Positions 1-8,973 of a stretch of 64,000 nucleotides of DNA are shown piece after piece. Source of the stretch: AE-B3B sp964543295 (lineage in GTDB: Bacteria > Aerophobota > Aerophobia > Aerophobales > AE-B3A); NCBI GenBank assembly GCA_964543295.1, contig CAZIXA010000009.1:8238-72237 (forward strand). Reading direction: 5' to 3'. Under the pieces are notes generated by a model. It saw only the letters and a list, made by a program, of their open reading frames with translations, was not told the DNA's origin and did no database searches. Position 1 is the first letter of the stretch. Each line of letters begins with the position of its first letter. The translations under genes and the position numbers were made by a program.

Positions 1-45
1 TTCTTCCAAAGACATTGTTTGACCTGTCCCTAGAGAATACCACTG

Positions 46-264
46 CTATTTTATAATCTCTTCTAACTTCTTTCCCACTTCTGCAAGCCGCTGAATGTAA
101 GGCTTTAATTCTGATCCATAAAATTCCTTGATGGACTTTGAACTCTTTATCTTCTCTATAATGGGATGATGTCTTTTGAAGAATCTATCAAACCCTTTTT
201 CTAAGCCCTCTACGTAGGACTTAAGATCCCCAATCATTCTCCGAAAATCTTTTTCGTCATCCAC
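46..264 (-). CDS. small hypothetical protein (72 aa)
   Basis: I do not recognise this small charged protein. It is rich in Lys, Glu and Asp and looks all-helical, with one heptad-like stretch near the end (AEVGKKLEEIIK), so a small coiled-coil or helical protein is plausible. The ATG is supported by a strong ribosome binding site, GGAGG, a few bases upstream on the minus strand (about 270-277). No transmembrane segment or metal-binding motif is seen. It is transcribed in the same direction as the DUF362 gene but about 280 bases downstream of it, so co-transcription is uncertain. Confidence 0.6.
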   Translation of the reverse strand: MDDEKDFRRMIGDLKSYVEGLEKGFDRFFKRHHPIIEKIKSSKSIKEFYGSELKPYIQRLAEVGKKLEEIIK

Positions 265-548
265 GCAGGTACCCTCCTTATTTATATTTTAACATATTGT
301 GGTCATAACACAAGCCCACCTTCACCCTCTAAGAAAGCCTGGGTCAATTCCTGACCCTTCTGACTGACTTCTTCTAATAGTTCTCGTCTTATTCCTATCA
401 CATATTTTTTCACAGAGTTCCCCTTTTGTCATCTCGAAAAGGAAAGTTATCTCTGGCCTTAGGTTTCCTGGAAGAAAAACCACAAAATTCGTTTTGATTA
501 GGAAGGTACTATATTATCGGAGAGCAATTTGCCACTTAAAATTGATTC

Positions 549-1724
549 TTATTGGCCAGAGTCTGTGAACCTCTCCTCAAAGAAAGCTACCAGATCATGA
601 GGATGGGGAGGGCAGCCTGGGACATACTCACCTTTTTCTCGAAATTTCTTGGTGCAAAGCCCGATATTGACCAGCTTTCCCTCATATTTATCCGGAATCT
701 TGACATTCTGACCAAAGATCAGAGTATAGCCCTTAAGAAGACCCAGTCTACCTTTGCTTTCCATGTAATAGGCAATAAAAGCTTCCATTGTGTTTCTACA
801 ACCACTACAGGCACCTTTTTCATAAATTTCAATTCCTTTTTCTCTGTAGGACGCAAAATCTAATTTTAGCCGTTTAAAGGGTCTTTTTACCTCCTCAATG
901 CGAAGGCCCACCACCTCGATTCGGGAAAGATCAGTACATCCCAGTCCTTGCTCAGAAGCCAGCTTTACGTATTCTATCTCTAAGGGATCGATCCCCATCA
1001 CGGCTGCTGCTACCGAGTCAGCAGCCACAGTATCGAAAGAAGAGATAATTACTCCGAGATTTGCGGGAGTTCCATGAGATGGCCCCATTCCTTCCATACC
1101 CACTGTACCATCTAAGACAGTGATCTGAGGTAAAACCAGTTTATTCAAGTCCACAATGGACTGAGCCAGTCCCCATTTGTGAAATCTCTTTTTATCTTTT
1201 TCCTGAAGTACCCCTTTCATATTTTTCAGCCCTAAGGTTGCCGGAAAGACATCATGGGTTTTCATTACCGGAGCATTAATAACTACATCAGCTTCCATAA
1301 AAGCTTCGGGAATCTTTAATCTCCTAAAGATCTTACCATTGGGTATTCCCATGTAGATTGTTTTGGTTTTTTTTAAGTCGATCAGATCTACCCCTATTTT
1401 TGCAGAAAGCTCTTCCAATCCGGTGACGGTAAAAACCTCCTCCGTTCTAGACCCTACAGCAGACCCATCAGCTATGCTTACTTTCCGTGCTCCTGCCTCT
1501 TTTGCCAGCTCACACAGAGCCCTAATCACATGGGGACTTGTTGTTGCTCCCGTGGTATAGTGATAGGGAGCGATAAGGTTCGGCTTCACCATGACCCTGT
1601 CACCTGGTGAAACTAAGCTATCCAGGCCACCAATCAGATCAAGAGACTCCTTAACTGCCTTTCTCACACTCAGGTGATCATGAATCTTCCGGCACTTAGC
1701 TATGGAAACCTGTGGTCTATTCAT
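549..1724 (-). CDS. DUF362 domain protein (putative iron-sulfur protein)
   Basis: A 391-residue member of the DUF362 family (COG2006), recognised by VKPNL, the GAxKVxIADGS region and the segment INAPVMKTHDVFPATLGLKN. Near the C-terminus there is a CxxC pair (GACSGCRN, about residue 308) plus Cys in GLCTKK and PGCPPHP, consistent with a metal or Fe-S site. The biochemical role of DUF362 proteins is mostly unknown; many are found in anaerobes and are annotated as Fe-S or ferredoxin-like proteins. I chose the ATG at 1724 because an AAGGAGG box lies about 8 bases upstream; an in-frame GTG at 1727 is one codon longer. The gene is divergent from the glyQ operon. Confidence 0.85.
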   Translation of the reverse strand: MNRPQVSIAKCRKIHDHLSVRKAVKESLDLIGGLDSLVSPGDRVMVKPNLIAPYHYTTGATTSPHVIRALCELAKEAGARKVSIADGSAVGSRTEEVFTVTGLEELSAKIGVDLIDLKKTKTIYMGIPNGKIFRRLKIPEAFMEADVVINAPVMKTHDVFPATLGLKNMKGVLQEKDKKRFHKWGLAQSIVDLNKLVLPQITVLDGTVGMEGMGPSHGTPANLGVIISSFDTVAADSVAAAVMGIDPLEIEYVKLASEQGLGCTDLSRIEVVGLRIEEVKRPFKRLKLDFASYREKGIEIYEKGACSGCRNTMEAFIAYYMESKGRLGLLKGYTLIFGQNVKIPDKYEGKLVNIGLCTKKFREKGEYVPGCPPHPHDLVAFFEERFTDSGQ

Positions 1725-1826
1725 CACCTCATCCTCCTTGCCAAATAGCTAATTATCCCACTTGATTATTATACGAAAAGATTGGAAGTTTGTAAAAACA
1801 GGTAGACCCAACCTTGCCCTAGCTAG

Positions 1827-1867
1827 ATTTTCCCGTATAATCAAGCAAAGTCCCGAGATATTTCTTG
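1827..1867. repeat. dispersed repeat, copy 1 (two half-sites abutting)
   Basis: Two 19-bp half-sites lie 3 bp apart: 1827-1845 (ends in AATCAAG) and 1849-1867 (begins AGTCCCGAG, ends TTCTTG). Both recur 16 kb away: the second as an exact reverse complement at 18085-18103, the first as a near-identical direct copy at 18136-18154. The element overlaps the -35 box of the glyQ promoter. Confidence 0.7.
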
Positions 1868-1893
1868 ACTTTTTATGGTCCACTCACTATAAT
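1865..1893 (+). promoter_or_regulatory. sigma70-type promoter for glyQS operon
   Basis: TTGACT at 1865-1870 and a perfect TATAAT at 1888-1893 with a 17-base spacer. It lies about 85 bases before glyQ, giving a short leader with only a small hairpin (AAGCTC/GAGCTT around 1930-1947). I looked for a T-box antiterminator signature in the leader and did not find one. Confidence 0.75.
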
Positions 1894-1979
1894 TGAACAG
1901 ATTTAGCGCCAGAGACAACAATTAAGAGAAAGCTCCAAACGAGAGCTTAAGAGAAAATAGAACTACCTTATGGTTCAGA

Positions 1980-2849
1980 ATGAACTTTCAGGATATTATA
2001 TCCACCTTAGAGAATTTCTGGAAAAATCAGGGTTGTTTGATTTTTCAACCTTATGATGTGGAAAAGGGCGCAGGGACATTCAACCCGGCTACCTTCCTAA
2101 GGGTCCTGGGGCCCGAGCCCTGGAGAGTTGCCTATGTTGAGCCATCCCGACGTCCGGCTGATGGACGTTATGGGCAAAACCCTAATCGGATGCGACTTCA
2201 CTATCAATACCAGGTGATTCTCAAGCCCTCCCCTGACGATATCCAGCCTACCTACCTGAAAAGTCTCAAAAAATTGGGCATCCAGCCTCTTCATCATGAT
2301 ATTAAATTTATTGAGGACGATTGGGAATCTCCCACTCTGGGAGCATGGGGCTTGGGATGGGAAGTGAGACTGGATGGTATGGAAATTACCCAATTTACCT
2401 ATTTTCAGCAGGTAGGAGGATTTGATCTAAAACCGATCTCAGTTGAGCTAACCTATGGTCTGGAGCGAATAGGAATGTGCCTTCAGAGGGTGGAAAATGT
2501 CTTCGATCTCCAGTGGAATTCTCATATTAAGTATAAAGATCTTCAATATGAAAGTGAGGTAGAATTCTCTCGCTATAATTTTGAGGAGGTGGAAGCCTCC
2601 ACTCAATTTAAACTATTCGGGATCTATGAGGCTGAAGCAAAAAGGCTTCTGGAAAAGGGACTTTTCCTGCCAGCCTATGACTACGTCCTCAAGGGTTCTC
2701 ATACCTTTAATTTACTGGATGCTAGAGGCACCCTGGGAGTTAATGAAAGGGAAAGATACATTAAAAGAGTACGTCGCCTAGCTAATAGATGTGCCAGTCT
2801 TTATCTTAAGAAATCGGGTTCGTTAATTTCTGGTGGCTTAGGGACTTAG
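1980..2849 (+). CDS. glyQ: glycyl-tRNA synthetase alpha subunit
   Basis: The 289-residue alpha chain of the bacterial (alpha-beta)2 glycyl-tRNA synthetase, which charges tRNA-Gly in the cytoplasm. The whole family signature is present: QGCLIFQPYDVEKGAGTFNP near the N-terminus, GPEPWRVAYVEPSRRPADGR, and FTYFQQVGG with the LTYGLERI segment of the class II catalytic core. Length is normal. An ATG at 1970 is out of frame, so 1980 is the start; its ribosome binding site is weak. The stop is followed by the GTG of glyS after 42 bases, as expected for a glyQS operon. Confidence 0.98.
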   Translation: MNFQDIISTLENFWKNQGCLIFQPYDVEKGAGTFNPATFLRVLGPEPWRVAYVEPSRRPADGRYGQNPNRMRLHYQYQVILKPSPDDIQPTYLKSLKKLGIQPLHHDIKFIEDDWESPTLGAWGLGWEVRLDGMEITQFTYFQQVGGFDLKPISVELTYGLERIGMCLQRVENVFDLQWNSHIKYKDLQYESEVEFSRYNFEEVEASTQFKLFGIYEAEAKRLLEKGLFLPAYDYVLKGSHTFNLLDARGTLGVNERERYIKRVRRLANRCASLYLKKSGSLISGGLGT

Positions 2850-2891
2850 TAGAAAAAGAATCTTCAGGGAATTTTTTAAAGAGGAGATTAG

Positions 2892-4985
2892 GTGGCTGAG
2901 ACAGCATTGTTAGAGATAGGGGTGGAGGATCTACCGCCCTCTTTCGTTTGTGAGGCTCTTGGGCAGCTCAAGGAAAAAGGGGAGGAGCTTTTTGCCTCAG
3001 CTTATTTGGATTATGGAAGAGTCGATACTTTCGGTAGTTCTCAACGGCTAGTCTTTCAGGTAGTGGGTCTATCCCCTCACCAGAGAGAGCGCTTTGACAA
3101 GGAAATGGGTCCTCCTCAAATCATGGTTTTTGATGAGGCGGGAAGGCTTACCCCAAAAGGCAGAGCTTACCTAAAAGCTAAAGGAGTGAAAAAAGAAGAT
3201 CTAGGGATAGAAAAACTAGAAAAGGGAAGTTATGTTTACATAAAAAGAAAGAAAATTAGTCAACCCACAGAGAAGCTTCTTCCCTCCCTTTTCCTTGAGC
3301 TCATCAAATCTATACATTTTCCTAAATCTATGAGATGGGGAAGAGAAGATTTTTCATTTGGACGCCCTATCAGATCTATTTTAGCTTTGTTTGGGGAAAA
3401 GCTAATAAGATTCAAGATAGCCGGAATTTCCTCGCATAGAAAGACGAGGGGACATCGTTTCCTCTCTCCTTCTTATTTCTCGGTGCCGACCACTCAGGAA
3501 TACTTTCCTCTTTTGAAAAAAAATTACGTCATCGTGGACCCGGAGGAACGCAAAAAGCTAATCCTTAGACAGATAGGAAAAATAACCTCTTCCTTAAGAA
3601 AAAACAATCCTCAGGCAAAAATTTATGAGGATGAGGATCTTTTGGAGGAGCTAGTCTATCTGGTTGAGTATCCTACTTTATTTATAGGAGAGTTTGATCA
3701 AAGATTTCTCTCTCTTCCCCAGCCCGTCCTGAAAGCTTGCTTGAGAGATTATCAGAAGTATTTCTCAGTGGGAGATGAAAAGGGAAGCCTTGCCTATTTT
3801 GTGGGAGTAAGGGAAGGTAACAAAGATCACTTAGAAGAGGTGGTGGAGGGTAATCGAAGAGTGCTTAACGCACGTTTAACCGATGCCATCTATTTCTTGG
3901 AGGAGGATAAAAAAACTCCTTTAGAAAAAAGAGTGTCAGAGCTTAAAGAGATGATTGCCCAGGAAAAACTGGGTAGTTATTATGATAAAACGCTAAGGCT
4001 GAAAAAGCTTGCTGGTAGGATCGCCTCTCCCCTGGGGCGCAGCGAGAAAATTAGGGAAAAGGTAAAAGAAGCAGCCCATCTTTGTAAGGCGGATTTAATT
4101 ACCCAGATGGTCAAGGAATTTCCCTCTCTGCACGGAATAATGGGACAGGAATACGCCCTTCAATCTGGAAAAGATCAGGAGGTGGCCCAGGCTATTCTGG
4201 AACACAGAATGCCCCGCTTTAGTGGAGATGGACTTCCTCGCACAGAGGCAGGAGCAATCCTTGCTTTGACAGACAAGGTTGACACTCTGGTGGGTTCCTT
4301 CTGGGCCGGATTTGTTCCCTCCGGAGCGGGAGACCCCTGGGGTTTGCGAAGAGAGGCACAGGGACTTGTTGAGATAATTTTAGATAAGGAATGGGGAATC
4401 AGTTTAGATTGCCTGATTAGAGAGTCTTTAAAGCTTTACGGAGAAAAAACCCCCGGAATTGATCTTAAAGTCAAAGAATTCCTCCGGGCAAGAATTGTCG
4501 GGATTCTTAAAGAGAGACAAATTAAAACAGAGCAGGTTAAAGCCGTCTTAAAGGCCGGTTTCGACGATGTTGTTGATGTAGTTAAAAGAGGGGATGCTCT
4601 TCGCAGTGCTGCCACCAGACCAGAATTCAAAGAAGAGGTAATAGCCATCGTGAGGCTGGTCAATATCTTAAAGCAAGCCGAAGAATGGGGGCTGAGGATT
4701 CCTGACCATGTAAAGAAAGAGCTTCTGGAAGAAAAAGAGGAAAGGAATCTTTATGGCGATTGGAAAAAGATTGAACCCCAGCTTGAAAAATTGTTACGCG
4801 AACAAGATTATCTCCAAGTCTACCAAACTCTTTCTACTTTGACGCATTCGATTCATGACTTCTTCGAGGGAGTTTTAGTGATGAGCGAAGACAAAAACTT
4901 AAGATTAAATCGTCTTTCTCTTTTGAACAAAATAGGAAAAACTTTTCTCTCTATAGCTGACTTTACCGAACTCCAGGTAAAATGA
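2892..4985 (+). CDS. glyS: glycyl-tRNA synthetase beta subunit
   Basis: The 697-residue beta chain that partners GlyQ and supplies tRNA recognition. It begins with the typical ALLEIGVEDLPPSFV stretch, continues with SMRWG and FxRPIR, and carries the HD-like middle part and a C-terminal anticodon-binding-like domain with ALRxAATRPEF. Length matches the family. It starts with GTG at 2892, backed by GAGGAG about 5 bases upstream. Only 22 bases separate its stop from the next gene, so glyQ, glyS and the three following genes probably form one transcript. Confidence 0.98.
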   Translation: MAETALLEIGVEDLPPSFVCEALGQLKEKGEELFASAYLDYGRVDTFGSSQRLVFQVVGLSPHQRERFDKEMGPPQIMVFDEAGRLTPKGRAYLKAKGVKKEDLGIEKLEKGSYVYIKRKKISQPTEKLLPSLFLELIKSIHFPKSMRWGREDFSFGRPIRSILALFGEKLIRFKIAGISSHRKTRGHRFLSPSYFSVPTTQEYFPLLKKNYVIVDPEERKKLILRQIGKITSSLRKNNPQAKIYEDEDLLEELVYLVEYPTLFIGEFDQRFLSLPQPVLKACLRDYQKYFSVGDEKGSLAYFVGVREGNKDHLEEVVEGNRRVLNARLTDAIYFLEEDKKTPLEKRVSELKEMIAQEKLGSYYDKTLRLKKLAGRIASPLGRSEKIREKVKEAAHLCKADLITQMVKEFPSLHGIMGQEYALQSGKDQEVAQAILEHRMPRFSGDGLPRTEAGAILALTDKVDTLVGSFWAGFVPSGAGDPWGLRREAQGLVEIILDKEWGISLDCLIRESLKLYGEKTPGIDLKVKEFLRARIVGILKERQIKTEQVKAVLKAGFDDVVDVVKRGDALRSAATRPEFKEEVIAIVRLVNILKQAEEWGLRIPDHVKKELLEEKEERNLYGDWKKIEPQLEKLLREQDYLQVYQTLSTLTHSIHDFFEGVLVMSEDKNLRLNRLSLLNKIGKTFLSIADFTELQVK

Positions 4986-5007
4986 TAGTAATGAAGGAGC
5001 GGTAGAA

Positions 5008-5811
5008 ATGGCTCTGGTAGGGATAGAAATTTATCCTATAGGTGGAACAGTACACGTAATCTGCAAAAAGGCGAATCTGGAGACCAGAGATTGGTGTCTT
5101 TACCCGCTGAGAGATGGAATGGGGCTAGGGAGAATAAAATTTATCTGTTTAAGCAGCGAAAAAACTACCTTTCTGGGCGGAGAAAAAATTAGAAAAGCAA
5201 CCCCGGAGGATAGAGCAGAATTTGAACGTCGGTACGAGATTGAGAAAAAATCGTACCAAATAGCTTTAGAGAAAATCTCTTCTCGTAAGCTCCCTATGAA
5301 ACTAATAGCCACCAAGTACCCTTTAGAGAGCAGCCGAATTACCTTTTACTATACAGCCAAAGAGCGAGTAGATTTCCGGGCATTGGTCAAGGATTTGGCG
5401 GCTGTTTTTAAAGTAAGGATACAGATGCAGCAGGTTGGGGTAAGAGATGAGCCCCAGGTCTTGGGAGGTTGCGGGATTTGTGGTAGGCCTGTTTGTTGTG
5501 CCTTATTCTTAGGTAAACGTAAAGAAAAGCTCGATTCGGTAAGCCTGGAGGTTGCACGCATACAGAACCTTCCTTTGACCTCCTCCAAAATATCGGGAAT
5601 ATGTGGAAGGCTTCGCTGCTGTCTAAATTTCGAATATCCTACCTACTCTATTTTAAAGAAAGAACTGCCCCGGGTAGGAGAAATTGTCCGATGGCAAGGG
5701 GAAAAGGTGAAGGTAATAGCCCAGGATATACTAAAAGAAACCGTGATAGTGGAGACTAAGGAAGGAATAAGAAAACTATTAACCAACCAGGAGCTAAAAA
5801 ACATAAGTTGA
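5008..5811 (+). CDS. PSP1/RicT-like iron-sulfur regulatory protein
   Basis: A 267-residue protein of the PSP1 C-terminal domain family, whose studied member is RicT (YaaT) of Bacillus. There the RicA-RicF-RicT complex carries Fe-S clusters and controls mRNA processing and phosphorelay. The sequence shows the conserved Cys clusters at about residues 154-162 (CGICGRPVCC) and 199-204 (CGRLRCC). No ricA or ricF partner is visible in the window. It overlaps the next gene by four bases (TTGA), which suggests translational coupling to the tRNA-thiolase-like gene. The PSP1 family call is firm; the exact role here is inference. Confidence 0.85.
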   Translation: MALVGIEIYPIGGTVHVICKKANLETRDWCLYPLRDGMGLGRIKFICLSSEKTTFLGGEKIRKATPEDRAEFERRYEIEKKSYQIALEKISSRKLPMKLIATKYPLESSRITFYYTAKERVDFRALVKDLAAVFKVRIQMQQVGVRDEPQVLGGCGICGRPVCCALFLGKRKEKLDSVSLEVARIQNLPLTSSKISGICGRLRCCLNFEYPTYSILKKELPRVGEIVRWQGEKVKVIAQDILKETVIVETKEGIRKLLTNQELKNIS

Positions 5812-6785
5812 AGGCTCTAAGTCTATTTTCAGGAGGGCTGGATAGTATCCTGGCCACAAAGCTTTTGCAGCTACAGGGAATTGAAATGGAGGGGGTGTGC
5901 TTTGTCTCCCCCTTTTTTGATGGAAAAAAAGCCACCAGAGCGGCTGAAAATCTGAAGATACGGCTCTATACCGTAGATATGGGAGAAGATCTTCTTCCCC
6001 TTCTTCTTTCACCTCCTCGTGGCTTTGGAAAGGGAGCTAATCCCTGCGTTGACTGTCATATTCTCATGGTAAAGAAAGCAGCAAGCTTAATGCAAAAAAT
6101 AGGAGCAAACTTTCTGGTGAGCGGAGAGGTCTTGGGAGAAAGACCAAAATCACAGAGCAGATGGGCTCTTAATGTAGTAGATGAAGAGTCAGGCTGGGGA
6201 GATTATCTTCTCCGTCCCCTTACCGCTAAAAACTTATCTCCAACTTTTCCGGAAAAAAAGGGATGGGTGAAGAGAGACCAACTTCTTGAAATCAAAGGGC
6301 GGAGTCGAGTGGTTCAATTAAGGCTCGCTGAATCTTTAGGAATTTTGAACTTTCCTACGCCGGCTGGAGGATGCTTGCTTACTGATCCAGTCTTCTCCAA
6401 ACGAGTTAAGGATTTATTAGCCCAAGGAAAGCTTAATCTCAATGAGATCGAACTTCTTAAAATAGGGAGGCACTTTCGCCTGGAGAAAACCGCTAAGCTC
6501 ATTGTAGCCAGAAACAAAGAGGAAAACAGAAAAATTCTCGAGCTGGCTACCCCGGGCGATTTTTTTCTTGAAGTAGTCGGCTTTCCGGGACCGGTGGGAC
6601 TTCTAAGGGGGGAACCACACCTCATCCTCAAGGCTGCTTCTGTAACCAGTCGTTACAGCGATGCTCCGCCGACCAGGATAAAAGTAAAGTACTATCAATT
6701 CCCTCACACAGAGGAAAGATACATTGAAGTAAACCCTGCAGAAGATGAGGAATTGGAGGTACTGAGAATCGGAGGCAGGCCGTGA
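5808..6785 (+). CDS. PP-loop ATPase, tRNA thiolation-like protein (MnmA/ThiI-related)
   Basis: A 325-residue protein starting with TTG and opening with an ATP-pyrophosphatase PP-loop, LFSGGLDS, at about residues 6-13, as in tRNA 2-thiouridylases and 4-thiouridine synthases. NPCVDCHILM supplies a Cys pair where MnmA-like enzymes hold the catalytic Cys or an Fe-S cluster. The C-terminal half (from PTPAGGCLL on) matches the ThiI/NFACT-like extension of this short family. It probably modifies tRNA, but target base and sulfur donor cannot be read from the sequence. Its start overlaps the ricT-like stop and its stop overlaps the GTG of the next gene. Confidence 0.75.
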   Translation: MKALSLFSGGLDSILATKLLQLQGIEMEGVCFVSPFFDGKKATRAAENLKIRLYTVDMGEDLLPLLLSPPRGFGKGANPCVDCHILMVKKAASLMQKIGANFLVSGEVLGERPKSQSRWALNVVDEESGWGDYLLRPLTAKNLSPTFPEKKGWVKRDQLLEIKGRSRVVQLRLAESLGILNFPTPAGGCLLTDPVFSKRVKDLLAQGKLNLNEIELLKIGRHFRLEKTAKLIVARNKEENRKILELATPGDFFLEVVGFPGPVGLLRGEPHLILKAASVTSRYSDAPPTRIKVKYYQFPHTEERYIEVNPAEDEELEVLRIGGRP

Positions 6786-7585
6786 GTCTTTATATCTTTG
6801 ATTTAGATGGGGTGATCTACCGGGGAGAAAGACTTCTTCCCGGGGTAAAAGAGACCCTAACCAAACTCAGAAAGAGGGGAGATGAAGTCTCTTTTCTCAC
6901 CAATAACTCCACCCTGAGTAGACCCGGTTTTCAAAAAAAACTTACCCAAATGGGGATTGAGGTAAATCTGGAAGAGCTTTTTCCATCTTCCTATCTAGCT
7001 GCTATTTATCTTGGCCATAAAATTAAAAGAAAAAACACTAGGGTGCTGGTTTTTGGAGAGAAAGGACTTTTCGAGGAACTGAGCCAGGCGGGAATAAAGC
7101 TTACTTCAACCTCAAAGGATGCCGATTATGTAGTAGTGGGAATGGACAGGAAATTTGACTTTGAGAAACTCAAGCTCGCCTATGAGGCTATCTTAAATGG
7201 GGCTAAATTTGTAGCTACCAACAAGGACGTAACTTACCCTACAGAAGAAGGGACTGTTCCTGCTGCTGGAGCGATAGTTAAAGCTCTTGAGGTTTCTACT
7301 CACAAGAGGGCTTTACTTTTGGGCAAACCTCATCTCTTCGGGCTGAAGACCGTAATGAAAAGTAAAGGGTATACCTCAGCGGATACCATTTTGGTAGGCG
7401 ACCAGCTGAAGACAGATATCCTGGCGGGCAAAAGACTAAAGATTGCTACTGTCCTGGTTCTATCAGGAATTACCTTAGAAAAGATGCTACAGAAGGCTCC
7501 CCCTTCTCTCAAACCCGATTATGTAATCCAGTCGCTCCTGGATCTACCTTCTTTGAAACAAAGGGGGTCAGGTCTCAACATTTGA
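6782..7585 (+). CDS. HAD-superfamily IIA phosphatase (NagD-like)
   Basis: A 267-residue HAD-IIA hydrolase. Motif I is FDLDGVIYRG at residues 4-13, motif II is TNNST, and the C-terminal motif is LVGDQLKTDI. Such enzymes dephosphorylate nucleotides, sugar phosphates or p-nitrophenyl phosphate; the real substrate is unknown. It starts with GTG inside the stop of the previous gene. The last seven residues and the stop codon are contributed by a dispersed 31-bp repeat (7564-7594), so the natural C-terminus was replaced or extended by repeat insertion. Confidence 0.85.
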   Translation: MSLYIFDLDGVIYRGERLLPGVKETLTKLRKRGDEVSFLTNNSTLSRPGFQKKLTQMGIEVNLEELFPSSYLAAIYLGHKIKRKNTRVLVFGEKGLFEELSQAGIKLTSTSKDADYVVVGMDRKFDFEKLKLAYEAILNGAKFVATNKDVTYPTEEGTVPAAGAIVKALEVSTHKRALLLGKPHLFGLKTVMKSKGYTSADTILVGDQLKTDILAGKRLKIATVLVLSGITLEKMLQKAPPSLKPDYVIQSLLDLPSLKQRGSGLNI

Positions 7586-7594
7586 CATTCAACA
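7564..7594 (+). repeat. 31-bp dispersed repeat, copy 1 (3' end of HAD gene)
   Basis: Begins GGGGTCAGGTCTCAAC and ends CATTCAACA. The TGA stop of the HAD gene lies inside it. Exact reverse-complement copies lie at 7730-7760 and 8121-8151. I recall similar units as common dispersed repeats in genomes of uncultured bacteria; no associated transposase is in this window. Confidence 0.9.
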
Positions 7595-7729
7595 ATCTAT
7601 TTTCCATAATCTTAAGATTTTTATTTTATCTCTTTATTTCCCAAGATCTCAATCACTTTAACTGACCATGATTACGCTTATTCTGCGGGTGGACTTTCTG
7701 GCAATTTCTCATATCAATCAAAAATCTTT

Positions 7730-7760
7730 TGTTGAATGTCAAATGTTGAGACCTGACCCC
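7730..7760 (-). repeat. 31-bp dispersed repeat, copy 2 (3' end of acyP)
   Basis: Exact reverse complement of 7564-7594, placed 7 bases beyond the stop of acyP. Together with copy 1 it makes a large inverted repeat around 135 bases of AT-rich sequence with no gene. The conserved part shared with copy 3 extends leftward (ATCAAAA then CTTTTG). Confidence 0.9.
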
Positions 7761-7767
7761 CTTGTTT

Positions 7768-8052
7768 TTAATAGCGAACAGAAAAACTGGTAAATTCCCC
7801 TTTATACTCCTCCCACTTGACCTCAACATCCTCTACCACAGCAGACGGCGGTCCTTTGTAGCACCAGCCAATCATCTTTTGCACTTTCTGATCTTCTCCC
7901 TCAAAAACAGCCTCCACATTTCCATCCCATCTATTTCTAACCCAGCCAGTTATCCCCAGGCTATAGGCCTGGCTACGAGTCTCAGCCCGGAAAAATACCC
8001 CCTGCACCCTACCCTTAATCAAGACATGGGCCCTTACCTTCTTCACTCCCAT
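7768..8052 (-). CDS. acyP: acylphosphatase
   Basis: A 94-residue acylphosphatase, which hydrolyses acyl phosphates such as acetyl phosphate and carbamoyl phosphate. It has the full family pattern: KGRVQGVFFRAETRSQA, with the catalytic Arg in the phosphate cradle, then GWVRNRWDGNV with the catalytic Asn, then VEAVFEG and a C-terminal FSVRY strand. Length is normal. The gene is a short unit bracketed by two same-orientation copies of the 31-bp repeat, and its coding strand matches radC upstream. Confidence 0.95.
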   Translation of the reverse strand: MGVKKVRAHVLIKGRVQGVFFRAETRSQAYSLGITGWVRNRWDGNVEAVFEGEDQKVQKMIGWCYKGPPSAVVEDVEVKWEEYKGEFTSFSVRY

Positions 8053-8120
8053 TTCCTTTTCTTATTTCGTACCTATTCACCGCAGAGATGTCAAAAAGAA
8101 GAAAAGGGATCAAAACCTTT

Positions 8121-8151
8121 TGTTGAATGTCAAATGTTGAGACCTGACCCC
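8121..8151 (-). repeat. 31-bp dispersed repeat, copy 3 (3' end of radC)
   Basis: Identical to copy 2 and placed 3 bases beyond the radC stop. As with the other two copies, the GGGGTCAGG end faces the stop codon of the gene upstream. Confidence 0.9.
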
Positions 8152-8154
8152 AAT

Positions 8155-8850
8155 TCACATCAGGCCTCGGTCTTTCAGGCTAATATACTTTTTACCACCA
8201 ATGATGATGTGGTCGAGTAGGTCGATAGCCAAGGTCTTTCCCACCTCTTGCATCTGTCTGGTTACCTTTAGATCCTCATCACTGGGATTGGGATCGCCGG
8301 AAGGATGATTGTGAGCGATGATTAAGCCGGCGGCTAGATACTCTATGGCTGGTTGGAATACCTCCCGTGGATGGACTAAATTAGCAGTGAGGGTACCAAT
8401 GGAGATAATCTCATCATGGATAATTTTATTTCTTGTATTAAGATATAATCCACGAAACTGTTCCTTTTTCAGTTTTCTCATATCCTCCAGGTACCGATAG
8501 ACATCCTCAGGGTTCCTGATGGTGGGCATCTTGCCTGGCTCTTCCTGAAAGAACCTTCTGCCCAGCTCAAAACAGGCCACTACCTGACAGGCTTTAACGG
8601 GAGGAATGCCTAGAGTTTCGATTAGACGTGCCACATTCTTTTCCTGGGTTATCGCTTTAGAGCCATATTCCTTGATTATACGATGGGATAACTCCAGTAC
8701 AGTCTCTCCTCTATACCCTGTGTTTAAGATAATCGCCGTAAGTTCCGGGGTCTTCAGGACATCGGGGCCGTATTTTATCAGCTTTTCCCTGGGTCTTTGA
8801 CAAGCCGGGAGCTCTTTCAACTTGACCCGATAACGATCTGAGCTTCTCAT
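8155..8850 (-). CDS. radC: RadC-family JAB domain protein
   Basis: A 231-residue RadC/YicR-like protein. The N-terminal helix-hairpin-helix-like part (ERPREKL-type segment, here QRPREKLIKYGPDVL) is followed by the JAB/MPN metallohydrolase core with AHNHPSGDPNPSDEDL at about residues 184-199. The name DNA repair protein is historical; the true function is unsettled. I prefer the ATG at 8850, which has AAGGA seven bases upstream, over an in-frame GTG at 8883 that would add 11 residues. A 31-bp repeat touches its 3' end. Confidence 0.93.
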   Translation of the reverse strand: MRSSDRYRVKLKELPACQRPREKLIKYGPDVLKTPELTAIILNTGYRGETVLELSHRIIKEYGSKAITQEKNVARLIETLGIPPVKACQVVACFELGRRFFQEEPGKMPTIRNPEDVYRYLEDMRKLKKEQFRGLYLNTRNKIIHDEIISIGTLTANLVHPREVFQPAIEYLAAGLIIAHNHPSGDPNPSDEDLKVTRQMQEVGKTLAIDLLDHIIIGGKKYISLKDRGLM

Positions 8851-8973
8851 CTGCAGTTCCTTAATATAACTATTCAGCCGCACATTTACGCTGATATTTT
8901 TCTTTTATGTGTTTAAACCTCTCTTTGTGAATCTGTAGCTAAATAATCACGTCCCCTTTTTACCTTTTTTCCC

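Noticed and set aside
1894..1979. T-box leader before glyQS
   Set aside because: No T-box consensus (AGGGTGG-type segment) and the leader is only about 80 bases.
7762..8220. Plus-strand 152-residue ORF
   Set aside because: It lies antisense to acyP and radC and runs through two copies of the 31-bp repeat.
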